NCBI GenBank assembly: GCA_002205965.3
Contig: NADL03000459.1
Span: forward strand, 496,001-560,000
Reading direction: 5' to 3'
From: Kappaphycus alvarezii
Taxonomy: Eukaryota; Rhodophyta; Florideophyceae; Gigartinales; Solieriaceae
Length of the DNA: 64,000 nucleotides
The notes beneath the pieces are model-generated. The model made no database searches. It was given only the letters and a program-made list of their open reading frames with translations, and was not told the origin of the DNA. The first letter of the stretch is position 1. Every line of letters starts with the position of its first letter. Shown one piece after another: positions 12,422 through 24,065 of this stretch. The position numbers and the translations under genes are program-made.

Positions 12422-12780
12422 TCATCCACTCCACACCAGGCCTCGACTTTACCACTAGTTCCCCAATCACTTGCACATCAGGTATTCCTACTGCTATTAC
12501 CTACAATTGCGGTGGTGAATGCTGATCCAGATTTTCCTCCACTTTGTCTGATCAACTACGCCTGAGTCGTTCTTAGGGTGGACATTCGCTTACCAACGAC
12601 CAGAGGGAAACTGGCCACCTCTCGATACGTCAGTGCCTGCTTGTCATGGGTAGGCAACCTTGGCACCAAGATGCTGCACCCGCAATCATGCGCGATAGGC
12701 GGGGTCTTGTACCCATCAACAGAGTCGGAATAAGGAACGCGGTGAGTGCAGATGTAAGATTTCACGCGGCAGTCTCTCAT
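12372..12780 (-). CDS. putative two-exon gene, function unknown
   Basis: Exon 1 runs from ATG 12780 to 12594, exon 2 from 12487 to the TGA at 12374-12372. The 106-base gap starts GTAAGC and ends TAG; joining at those sites keeps frame (phase 1) and gives about 100 residues without a stop. Text on both sides looks protein-like: ALTYREVASFPLVV before and IPDVQVIGELVVKSRPGVEW after. A further open frame at 12784-13041 on the same strand (containing RVYIALVSHPDFAVESFAQW) may be an earlier exon, with a GTATGT donor near its end. No family recognised; the intron is inferred from sequence only. Confidence 0.4.
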
Positions 12781-13041
12781 TCACTACGCGTCTAGGACGC
12801 GTGATCTCACGGACTGCACATACCCGTATTTATCCAATGTTCTAATACGTAGGTTTTTGATTTGAGCTGTCGGAAAGCAAAGCAATCCAACCCTTGGCCA
12901 TTGCGCAAAGGATTCGACTGCAAAGTCTGGGTGGGAGACTAAAGCGATGTAAACTCGGGGAGCTAAGACTCTTACTGCAATGCCGCATGGATGCATTGCT
13001 CTAGATCTGCGGTTCGCGGAGGCATGGGGAATGGCATTCAA

Positions 13042-14334
13042 GGGTGATCGGCAGTTGCCGCTGTGTATAGCTCTTCTTGAGCCCCGACGACGACCCCGTA
13101 CAACGACGACAATTCACGTATTGAAATGCTACAAATCTTCATTTTTTCCGCCCTGTCTCCTGCTTAGCTACTGATCTGCAGTGAAGTCTTCTGCTGATCT
13201 GCCAATTCATTGACTGATAGTGCTGTCACCGTCTTCCCGATACTGTACAGTAACTGGGGGAAATTTGGGGTGTTTTTAATCCATGAACATACGGTGGCGT
13301 ATGTCTCTGAAGTGAGTGAACTAGGGCATAGGTGCATTAACTTTAAGTAGGTACCGGTACAGTACAGTGCAGGTAACAGTACTGGACTGTAAACAGTACT
13401 GCACCCACCCACCCACCCACCCTGGCAGGGGTACTCAATTAGAAAAATGTACACTAATCTCTGTAGCGCACAACTGTCAGGGGCAGTATAATTACAGTTT
13501 TGAAAAAACCGTTGGCCTTACAGAAGAATATTATTACAGTTTCGGATTGTATTTACAGTATTGAAAAAAGCATTTCAGAAAACAGCATTACTGGAAGAAA
13601 GCTTACTGAAAAGCATGTTGTCAGGTCAGATAAAAAAGTCGCGAATATGTTGAAGATTTAAAGTTCGAATTTTAAATCACTCTTTCTTTGAAACTCATAA
13701 ATCATGTGCGAGGGGTGTATTATAATGATGTTTACGTAGCGCCGTGTTGAAATAATAGTCACGGTAACGATATGGATTGGGCCTTCAGCGAGATGATCAT
13801 GGTGACGATTAAAAAATATAGATTGAAATGACCATACTTCTGTATTCTTAATGCTCCTGTTCTTATGAAAGTGATGGTATCATAACAGCTTTCTATATAA
13901 TTGTATCCCTATGGACATGCCCGAAAATTAAGACAATAAGATTGGGGGAAGAGATAAAATTGGGCCCCTAAATTGATGTGGAAAGGCGGAAGAGGTCGCC
14001 ATTCTGAGATGACGCGGTGGATTGGATGGTGATTTGACCAAATAGGGTGGGTTGGGCTACAGATACTCGTCGGTACGGCAGAACAGGTCGCAAAATTTTC
14101 GGGATAGTGCAATCTTGGTCGTTTCATAGTTCTGTTTATTGAAAAATCGACAAGCGCTTGCTTTTGCAGAAAAATCAAAACTATGCTGCTCATCGGAAAG
14201 ACTCGGAAGAAGAAGAAACCGCATTCACCACATAAAACAGGGAAAAAACTTTGCCACTCTCGGAGGGGATATAGAAAAACCAAGGAAAAGACGCAGAGGA
14301 AGAAAATTCGCTGCTCTCGAAAGGAAATGAGAAG
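13042..14334. other. intergenic with microsatellite and dispersed repeat
   Basis: Holds a 30-base word at 13307-13336 repeated in inverted orientation at 38939-38968, a TACTG/GTAC cluster at 13350-13405, and a short (CCCA)n tract at about 13403-13424. Frames on both strands between 13909 and 14416 are short, Lys/Arg-rich and overlap each other; I do not support a gene. Confidence 0.45.
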
Positions 14335-14922
14335 ATGCGCCTTGCTTCTAGTCCGAAGAATTTTTGGAAATTTTCTCACGAATACAGACGAGCAGTTGTC
14401 AGTTCCGCAAAAATGAAGGATATGACAGAGGAATTATTTCGCTTGGCAACAGTTCAGGCTCTTTTCATCGAACCTGATGGCGTAGGATCCATTGTTGCCG
14501 AGAACATTTCGTTTAATATCAAGCGGCACCTTAAATGCTTTACTATGTTCTCAGACTTGCCGTACACGCAGCGTCTTGTGTCGTTTTCAGATAAACAAGC
14601 TGCTTTGAATGGTGCCCGAGCGAGGCTAAGTTCTGGAAGGAGACCTCGATTGCGTGGATCAATCAAAAGAAGCGGCAATTCAGAACAAATGGAAAGGAGT
14701 TTGTTTTCGATTACGTCAATCATTTCGGAAAGGATAGTTGATGATCTATCTGTCCTTTCCGACATCAAATCGTGTTTTGTGGAGAGAACCGATCGCGACG
14801 TGAAGTTTGGTACTGAAATACGGCAAAACATGGTTCAAAGTGTGAAAGAGAGTCAAATGACATTATCTGTACCAACCTTTGCCGTCATTGGTTTTTTGAT
14901 ATATATGTTGCTGAGATTTTGA
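14335..14922 (+). CDS. hypothetical protein with C-terminal membrane anchor
   Basis: 195 residues from ATG 14335. The middle is polar and basic (GRRPRLRGSIKRSGN); the last 20 residues (TFAVIGFLIYMLLRF) form a hydrophobic tail, suggesting a tail-anchored protein. No family recognised. It is one of the longest clean frames here and no other strand competes well, apart from a minus frame at 14454-14831. It sits at the left of the mobile-looking 14-33 kb island and may belong to an element. Confidence 0.4.
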   Translation: MRLASSPKNFWKFSHEYRRAVVSSAKMKDMTEELFRLATVQALFIEPDGVGSIVAENISFNIKRHLKCFTMFSDLPYTQRLVSFSDKQAALNGARARLSSGRRPRLRGSIKRSGNSEQMERSLFSITSIISERIVDDLSVLSDIKSCFVERTDRDVKFGTEIRQNMVQSVKESQMTLSVPTFAVIGFLIYMLLRF

Positions 14923-17630
14923 TTTTCGGTGAGACAGTTCCAATGCACACCAGCAGTTCTGATTATCAATGCTCGAGGAGAGTCAAGCCTGTGGCAGGGA
15001 ACTTTATTCGATTACTGTATAAGAAGCTCGGTGTAGAATTTACTTATTTTTCGGTAACTAGTATATTATTGTTGGAGGATTTACTGCGCCTGAGATGTCA
15101 CTCTTGCACATGGTCACAGGATCCAAACTCGTAAGCTTAATGTTAGAAGTGCTGAAAAGTGTTCGCATTCCACACACAGAAGAGAATGAACTGTTTATTT
15201 ACTTTTCAACAGAAATGGTACAGTTCGCGGGATCAGCTAAGAATCAAGACGGAGGAACAAGTTTTTTGATAGGATTTTAGCTGCAAGGGAATAGATCTCG
15301 TAATTTAATGACATGAAAATAGTCATTGAAAGAATGTAATCCAGGAACTCCTAAGAACCCTGATTACTTCAATTGAAATTGCGCATGACTGTACCCCGTT
15401 TTATCGTAGATGTATTTTATGTGAATTACGCTCGATTGAGAGGAAGGTAACTAGGGAACGAGCTATGCAAAAAGGCCTAAGAAAGTGAGGAAAGGAAATC
15501 AGCGTCTAGATTACTCCAAGAAAATCGACTGAAGTTTTCGACACTCCTACGCGACATAGAGGGGGAATCAAGCTACGATTCGTCGGAGCGTTCCCAATCG
15601 GGCATGTTTGAGGTTCCTTCGGAAATTGTGAAGAGTAAGATGATTTTTTTTGCGACTGTTTCAAAACTAGAAGAATTTTACTAGGACAGTATACAGGTGT
15701 GGAAAGCGAAGAAAACAACTGGTTTGTCCGATTTTCTACATTCGGTTCTGACTTCTTGGCAATATCAATGATTGGAAGAGACTTCTGGGTATTTTTCAGT
15801 CGATGCTACGAGGATGAATGTACGGAATTGATGTTCAATAATTTCAGCGAGACAACAGGTCTGCGAACACCATATTAGAAGCATAGAAACTCAGCACCCT
15901 GCATGACAAGAATGAAGTCCGGAGATGGTCGGAGTAAGGAGGCCAAGGCTGTTACATTAACCTCAGAAACCACTGGTGAGTAATTAATATTTTTCTTCGT
16001 AAGGAGCTACTCAGGTTTCAGAATAAATAGACATCAATGTAAAGTCATAGTTTTAGCTCTGCATTACATCACTTGTACTCATGGAATCATATACTTCCAA
16101 ATTAGTGTCACTAATAAGTTTCTGTTCCCATAGCAACATGCATGGGATGGATCGAAAATTGAAGGTCGCCCTACCGGTGACAGGCAAGCTCTCACGTGGT
16201 TCTGAGATGTAATAGAATCAAAAAATAAGGACTGAGATTCGTCGTAGAACAGAAAAATATCTCCGATGAAAACTACACAACTGCAGACAAGATGAGCCCT
16301 GGACTTGACGTAGAATGTAGAGATACTAGATGTAAAATAGAGATGAATCTTTTGAACCAGAAAAGGCTTGTAAATTGTAATATATTCTCCAGGTGCATGC
16401 TATTACCAGTGTAGACACCATTTTCAACAAACAATTAACAGCTGATGGCGAACTAGAGTGAACATGCACGCTTTTTAACTTTAAGAAAGGGTTCTGAGAG
16501 TACCAATTCCGGGTACACTAGGCCAGAATAGTATAAATTTTTGTTGGAACTACAACATATACTGCGGTAAGATGCACGAAAGAGTTTTTTCTACTTCGGG
16601 AATAACAGTAATAACTGTTTGTGACTCAATGGGTGAACAAATCAATCAACTAATCGGCAGACTTTTCAACTGCAAGCAAAATAACTGTACGAGAAGGCGG
16701 TAAAATTCCCGCCTTTTGAGCTGAAAGACACAAGCTCCTCAGAGGCTATGGATACGTAAATTAAAACGTATAATATGGGCCACCGAGGTTTTTTCTTGCA
16801 TTGAAAAATTATGATTAACATGTAGCAGGTTATGATACAATGTCGGGCTATGATACAATATTTTAATGAGGTTACGGGGCCGCTAAGAATAGTGCCTAGA
16901 TGAATATTTTCCACTAAGTCTCATAATGTGACGAGAGTTTGCGAATAATATCACCGCTTTATGATTGAATGACCAGATCATTCGCACTGTAGAGGGATAG
17001 CTTTTTTCGCATGCTGCCATGTTTTCATGAGGACTATAAAGGAAGAGAAAGCTATTTTCATAACCCTCGACTTGCATGAAAGCTGAAACTAGAGACGCGA
17101 TGTAAAGTATTAAAAATGTACCTGTAATTTTTAATAGACTTTGTTTCATAATCACTGCAAATACCAAAACTAAAAAAATAAAAGAAGTCTGTTGAAATCT
17201 TGCATATTTACCCATCAGGGAGCTCTTTTGTTTAAGTAATGCTTATCTTGGGGCAAGAAATTTACCAGCAGTGTGTTTAGTGAACTATATAGACTTTACT
17301 ACTAAGCTAGAGGACGAAAAAAAAGAAAACGTAACAAAATTACTTTAATCCTCTGCTATTAGTGGCCAATTTCAGGGCTTTATCAAGATAGATGTCTTGA
17401 ATACATTTAAGGAGTCAATGCAAGCATCTTTATGCATCTTTATGATATTCAAATTGACGGTTACCAATCAGAGACTCGTTTTAGCCTAGAGATACTACTC
17501 CGAAGCCCTTCTTTCCCGTGAAAAATTCATGACTACTACCATCTTGATCCCTACTCCGTCTTCTTACCGAATCTAGTTTCTTCGGTACCCGCATACGGAA
17601 CCTATATCCCACTACACAATACTGGTAGAT
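14923..17630. other. AT-rich stretch without supported gene
   Basis: Short frames follow the previous ORF (14919-15134, 15095-15280, +) and may be its eroded continuation. A minus frame at 16883-17215 contains hydrophobic runs but no motif. A GCATCTTTAT word is doubled near 17425-17446, just before the MULE. Confidence 0.4.
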
Positions 17631-20152
17631 ATGAATTCTGATTCTCCGCAAATCATCGGTGACGATAGTTTCCGAGATCTTGTCCGTAGTGGTGCGACAA
17701 AAGAGCTAACGAATGAGGCAGAACTCAGCGTATTATCCGGTATGTGCATAGCAAGAAATCCCCAAACAGGCTTATTCCACTTCGGTAATAGACCTCCTGC
17801 ACTGCAAAGCAAATTAAGTTTCATCACTACCAATCCGACCGTGACTCGCTTATTTGCCTGGAGTCGTCTCCAGATGGTATTCTTCATGTTATGCATGGAG
17901 TCAACGGCCACGAATATCGCAGTGATATCGGATAAAAGTTCAACCCAAGTGGTGCTTACGTTTCAAACGTACCTTTCCTTGGAAACAAGGCCTTGGTTCG
18001 GCAGAAGTACACATGTGCCGGAATTCGTATCTGCAGTAGAGCTCCGGATGAGTATAGGTACTTTCATCATAGATCCACGGCAGATGTGAGGGCTTGGAAC
18101 GCCGAAAAAAGATCCCCAAAGAAGCTTCCTCCGTTGAGAGACATAATACTTGAAAGAGCCGTCGCCGAGTACTGCCTCATTCAGAAGAAAGTTGCAAAGG
18201 GGTACTGTCGATACAAAGGTTGGACAACGATAAAAAAGTCTGATGGCTCAGAGGCAAAAGTTCTGACACCTTGCAGCGGCCACCCGAAAATGAGAGCCCG
18301 CAGAGATAACAAGCGTTTATTTGTCGGATGTTCTAGCTGGCGTCCGGACTTCCTTGAACCGGTTCGAGATTTGGGTCCTTCAGAGAGATTTCATGCATCT
18401 GTAGACTTACAGGACCTTTCTGAAGACGCGACCAAGTCACTAGATGGCTGTCTGAAAACAGGATAAGTTCCTAATCTTACTAGTACTTGTGATTATGTCT
18501 GCACCAAATATCGCCGAGGTGCTTTCAGATGTGCAATGTGCGAGCATTCGATGGTAGATGTTGACAAATGTTCTTTCTGCATGTATATCTTCGAAAAAGA
18601 AGATCAGTTCAGGCGCGTTGTGGTTCCGACGGACATTGATCTTCTTGAGTCGCACCGTGGTGAAAGGTTGTTTCAGATGAACAAATCTTATTTACTGTTG
18701 CAATTATACATCATACACATGCGCCAACCCCATTTCCTTCTGTCACTACCGCGAAGCGCCGATATATCGCAGTGGAATGTCGTAGATCATTGGATTCGGG
18801 ACCGCGAGTGCTCAAACTTAGAGCGCAGAGTAGTAAAGTCCGGGATGGGGGATCTGATGGAAGCGAGGTAGAGACCAGTAATAGAGCCTTATACAGCATG
18901 AAGAAGAAAGCTCAGGAAATCAATGGGCAGACAGATGACATGCGCTCGATATTTGATATGGTAGCATATCCTTCAGATCCATACTTTCGAGAATTTCGTA
19001 CAGTCGAAAATGGTTTCATTATTTTACTCGGTCTGGAATCAATGATTATTCATGGTGCAGTTTCATCTTTTTTAGCCGGTGATGCTACATATAAGGCCGT
19101 GGACGGAGATAGGCGGGATCCACTTGACAGAAAGTGGTTTGTTTACAACATTGTAGCAAGGGAAAATAGCGTTGAGGGTCGAGGTTCTCGGTGTATCGTA
19201 GTAGCACGTTTTTTAATATCTCGTTTAACTTCTGATGGATACCAAGCCAGATGGTCAATTTTTTTCGAGAAAATGCGCCTCCAATATTATTTCCAATTCG
19301 AAAAATGAGACTTCTCCACACAAGACAGACTTCGTCGGTGCCGAATCAAAGTTCCTTACATTCAAATGGGAATAGAAGTCAATGAGCGCTCCATTGAGCT
19401 GCGTGCAATCACGACAGATTTTGAGGCCGTAGAGGTACGAGGCATTGCGCGTGCACTTCAAGAGGCCACAAGTGCTTCCCCAGAAGTTCACATAAGTTCT
19501 ATAATGATGGGATGTGCTGTCCATCTCTACCGTGATGTAAACACGCTAGTTAGCAAAGCAGGATCAAGGTGAATGCAATTGCGCTAAGCAATGTGTTTTC
19601 TTCGAAATGCGGAATCTCCATGATCAGCAGTTGAATTCTTTGAAAAAATACGAGAAATTGACCCTGCCTGGATTGAATGGGTGGAAAACCAAGGAATCAA
19701 ACCACTGATTTCACATGGTTATTCATCAATAGACCCCTCAGACAAAGCTGCTTGTTTTAGAGATACAAATGCTGTCGAAAGTCAGAATAGGGTCATCAGT
19801 TCCACATGTGAGACTGGAATGTCACCTTATGAAGGGATCAGGAAAATGAGAGAACTTGATACCGTTCGTTCTACATAACTTGGATCTCAAGAATATAGCA
19901 GGAGACAAAGAGATCGTTCCTACAGAAATTTACTATCTAGAGGAAAGAACAAGCGCAACGCTCCAAGAAGGGATTCTCCCAAGGTGAAAAGGCAGAAAAT
20001 AGTAGAGGATAAAAAGGAATGTAATGAAGAGCATACTATTGGACTGCTTCAGAAAGTTTCTTCTTCCCTTGCAAGAGCTCTTGCAAACCTTCTGGAAGGA
20101 ACCGTCAGCCGTCGGGATGTTTTAGTTCACATCGGCCTTAAGATTGAGATAT
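17631..20152 (+). mobile_element. MULE-type DNA transposon, transposase relic
   Basis: Mutator-like transposase cut by in-frame stops and two frame changes. The N-terminal part (17631-18466) ends in a Cys/His stretch (PCSGHPKMRARR then LFVGCSSW) that looks like a zinc-binding fold. A Cys-rich patch follows at about 18480-18600 (CAMCEHS, CSFCMY). The catalytic core keeps all three expected acids: D in GDATYK (19081-19083), D in TTDFE (19417-19419) with the following GCAVH, and E in TNAVESQNR (19777-19779). The part from 18772 to 20152 stays in one frame, interrupted only by stop codons, and ends with a Lys/Arg-rich tail. I could not find terminal inverted repeats by eye, so element ends are unknown. 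Confidence 0.7.
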
Positions 20153-22890
20153 AATTGGCCCAAAAAAGCCTGAATTGGATGAACTTAGGTTGATAATACT
20201 GACTGCGATTTCAGAATCAAGTGATGATGAAGAGATTGCAAGAATTCTATCCAAGCACACGAGAAACTTGTAACTCGAAATAGAAACTTTGTGAAAACAG
20301 AACGCTTTATTGAAGACTGTGATGAGCCTATTGGCCCAAATGAACAGTCAAGACGTCTTCAGGAAGGCGCTATAATCACTATCGATGACTGAATGTTTTA
20401 CAAATATCTTTTACTTTTCATTCTGGTAAAGGTGAATTAATGAGTCTAATTCAACAGACTTTGTTTCGCAGAATGAATTAAAAGTGATTTGAAATGTTTA
20501 TATGATTAGTACTACAGTAATCACATCACTTGACGTATTAGCCATGACAAATTCATGCTCTATTCCTGCTGTCAACAAAATATAAGTTCCGTCAGACATT
20601 TGTTTTCGAATATCAAGCCCAGGTACCTTCAGATTTCCGTTTTCTGTTCCTCAAAGGACGTAAAAAATAGCACCGAACATACACTCAGAATTGCATTGGC
20701 ACGGTATATCACTGAGTTCAAAGGCAGAGTAGACCATGAAGCGTCGGCTTATAGGAAGGTATATGCCTATTGTGCTTGTGGAATTTGCAGTATTACAGGA
20801 GCCACTGCTTTTCTGGATGGGTAGGGAACTCCAAAATTTTCTCTTCCATCTTTTTCACTGGTACTTTCTTTAACCAAAACACAGTCTAACTTTTTTAAGT
20901 TTGTTATATTTGCACATTTGGCCGAAGCAGGAGAACCACCCTCCAATCCACTAAGCATAGAATCCTCCAATGTTCGCTTTGTTTCTCTCATTCCTATTGA
21001 CCTCTAAAAAAATTGTTCAGGCATTCTAGATGATTTCTCTTGATAAAAAATAGTAAACTACAAGGCTTGAGGCCCAGGTAGACAAATAGACGTTTCAACA
21101 CGTTACAAGAAACTTCGATGCTCTGACTGAGCGCGCTGCAAATTCCACGGGAGATAAAAAATCTTCTTTCTCTGTTCCTGCCCCTCGAAGATCGTGCAAT
21201 TTGTCCTTCTGAAGGTTAATTGTGCTGTGAGTATTTGATTTGGTGCAACAGAACCCGTTTTCCAGGGCAATTCGTTCGCGCAGACTGAGGCCGTGTAGTG
21301 GTCTTATGTGTAAAGGAGGAAGGGAGACAGCGGAATTTGCAGCGGAAACTAACACATGAACATTGGAAAAAAGTTAGAATGGATTGCGGAGCAGGGATAG
21401 TAGACAACCGATAAAAAAAGTGAAGGATATACAACCGACGGAACTAATACTGCAAAAAAAGGTTTTACTGTGATGCACAGTAAAATATCAATCAGTCGAT
21501 GAAGAATAAGAATTCTTATATTTATTCACAGTACAGTATCTTAAATAACTCAATGGCCCTGTAATTGAGCTCTAAACCTTTATCTATCAATGCGCCTTGA
21601 AATGTACGGTTTAAATCCCCTAACGATTTGCGGAAAAAAACAACGAAAGATCCCGGAAATCCAACGGCGAGTCGCTACGAGACCACGGCTGCGGTTCATG
21701 TACCTGGAAGCAGCCGGCATTTGTATGTGCCACGTATGTGGCACATTGGGAAGCAATAGTTATATCGCGGGAAAGGACGGCCAAAATTACTGACATGACA
21801 CGACTGTTACGTATCCAAAACATCGAAAAAACAATATTGCTGTACACAAAAAATATATAAATATGCAGTAACGGTGATGGAATTACCAAGATTGGATATT
21901 ATTCATATTGAAAATGACAAAAAAGTGTACTTGAGTGCAGTTGCCGGACCCTGAAATTAGAGTACAGTAACGGTCAGTGTTCCGTTTTCTACAGTACTGT
22001 ATTTTCTGTACAAGTAAAGGCCTTCATCTTACGTTTGAACCCTCTAATTGTCACGCAGCTTGAAGAAATTATAGTACCACACTATTCTGTACGGTTCTAA
22101 ACTCTGCTCTTTCCCAAAAATGTCGTAGGCGCCTCTATTCTTTTTCTAGAAGACTTCATCCCGGACATCGCATGTAAATTTAAGACAAATACAGGAGCGA
22201 TCCGCAGACGTCTTTATCAGCACATAGCTTGCACACTGTGGTTTTCTGTTGCAAGGGTGACTCCATCGTGAGCCCCACTGCACGTGCCTGACGTGGAACA
22301 TCCGTTTAGTTCTTGGCCGTATAGTCAGACCTGAAGTGTACACGATAGATACCCGGTGAAGTAAAGTTTCTTGCAGAGGATCGTCCAGCTAAACGTGTGA
22401 TGTGTTGTTGTGGGAACACTATGTACAGTAGTTGGAAAGCAGTTATCAACCTTATGGACGTGCAGTTAGTAATAATTATATAGAGTTACAAAATGTATGA
22501 TTTGATAGTAATTAAAGGAATCATTCCAAATTGTACCGTTCCTCTTGTAAATCAGTCGTTGAAAGAAAGTACATACGCCAGAAATTATATCATTGGGTAC
22601 TGTAATCCTATGCATGCAATGATCCGACATGCGGTTCACAGTGGTCTGAAAGCAATTAATTTCCATGGGTACTCCTTTTACATTAATTTTGCGTGTGTAC
22701 AGTAATTGATATGAGAATTCTACGCCATTGCCATCACAGATGGAAAAAATAAGATGTGAGTAATTAGATGAACTTGAATAGTATCGCATCGAAATATATC
22801 GCTTCTCTCGCATTCTCAGTCGAGATAATTCTACTCGCTTCCATACTACATCCCCTCCGATACTTTCGAAATCACCTGCAGCTTGCTATG
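20153..22890. other. AT-rich stretch, no supported gene
   Basis: Only short frames. 20153-20400 still reads as eroded coding DNA behind the MULE. A frame at 20555-20824 (+) has several Cys but no recognisable domain. TACTG words occur near 21530 and 21960-22010. Confidence 0.4.
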
Positions 22891-23102
22891 GTACTGTATT
22901 ATCGGTCAGCCCCTCCTTCTCAGTCCCGTAGTCTGCCCAATCAAGATGGATTTTCGAATATTTGCCCTTTGGATGAACGTTCCGCACTCCCAGGAGCCTC
23001 GACCCATCAAAGTATCCATTCACATGATCCCCCAGGAATAACGGCGCTTCCTTTACCCGACCCTCTTCCACGCAGTAAAAGACTGAGTACCAATCCCAAT
23101 CT

Positions 23103-23573
23103 TTGAGACTGCATGAGAGAGATTCAGAGTATTGGACTGCGTTGCGTAATCTTGAGGAAAAGGTTAGCAGGGATTCGTCTGTCAGAGATGCTTCCAAGGT
23201 TTTGTGTGCCGTTTGCCTGGATAAACTTGAAGACAGTGATGTCCAGATGAGTTCCTGTGGGCATTTACTTCATTTTGATTGTTGGAAACAACTGTTTTTG
23301 GCAGAAGGAGTACATCCTACACCTTTGGATTATGAAACATGCGAGTATACTAGAAAGAGGCAAGAGGAGGATTCCAGGAGGTTACAAAGGCAGTACGTTG
23401 CTTCAGTTGTCAATTGTCCTTGTTGTAGGGAAAAAGTGTGGTCAATGGACTTGCGTATTCCTCATGGCATTTTTCAATGCTCCACAGACAAAAGGAACGG
23501 GCCTGTTGGCTGCTTTAACAGTTCAAATGCAAACGGAAGCGAAGTATATCATTCGGGAAGGAGTGGTGTATGA
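23103..23573 (+). CDS. RING-H2 finger protein, possibly eroded
   Basis: About 156 codons open, beginning near 23103 without an ATG at its edge, so the true start or an upstream exon is missing. The RING ligands are visible: CAVC, then CGHLLHFDC, then CPCC, an unusual spacing with about 47 residues between the sixth and seventh ligands. Such domains usually act as E3 ubiquitin ligases. After the stop at 23571-23573 the same frame stays coding-like to about 23710 (MEFEGSPVGETLREISRLPE), then text continues in another frame and into the coiled coil at 23766, so this looks like one gene broken by a few changes or by missed introns. Confidence 0.5.
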   Translation: MRLHERDSEYWTALRNLEEKVSRDSSVRDASKVLCAVCLDKLEDSDVQMSSCGHLLHFDCWKQLFLAEGVHPTPLDYETCEYTRKRQEEDSRRLQRQYVASVVNCPCCREKVWSMDLRIPHGIFQCSTDKRNGPVGCFNSSNANGSEVYHSGRSGV

Positions 23574-23765
23574 GCAGAGTCTTCATTATTTCGGATGATG
23601 GGGGGGATCATGGAATTTGAAGGATCCCCTGTTGGTGAAACCCTTCGTGAGATCTCAAGGCTTCCTGAAGCACTTATTCGCATTAAGGAAACCTTGTGTG
23701 AAAAGTTCTAATATGGAAAGGAGGTTAGTCAAGGAGCATAAAGATCATCTTGCTGGCATTGTAAA

Positions 23766-24065
23766 ATGGAAGCAGAGATGAAAGAGAAAAAAAGCAATCT
23801 GATGGACATTGAGATTGAGTTGAAGATGAAAGAAAAGAAATTGGATGAAGGGCAAAGGAATCTCAGGGAAATTCAAACTGATACCTTTATGGAGAGAACG
23901 GCCTCTGCAGTCCTCAGTTTTGGTATATCATCTCAAGATGGAGGCCCCGGTTATGATTTTAATGCCTTCTATAAGGCATATGGTACGAGAATGAAGCGCG
24001 GACGGAAATCAGGTCCAATTAATCCTCAAAAAGGGGCCGCTCTACCGCACAAGATGAAATTATAG
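23766..24065 (+). CDS. coiled-coil segment, likely tail of the RING gene
   Basis: ATG at 23766. The first 45 residues are a Glu/Lys heptad-like coiled coil (MKEKKSNLMDIEIELKMKEK), then a GPGYDFNAFYKAYGTRM stretch and a basic tail (KRGRKSGP). Same strand and frame as the RING ORF 190 bases upstream. No independent family recognised. Confidence 0.4.
   Translation: MEAEMKEKKSNLMDIEIELKMKEKKLDEGQRNLREIQTDTFMERTASAVLSFGISSQDGGPGYDFNAFYKAYGTRMKRGRKSGPINPQKGAALPHKMKL

Noticed and set aside
22886-23197. Minus-strand 103-residue frame
   Set aside because: Overlaps the start of the RING ORF and has no motif of its own.
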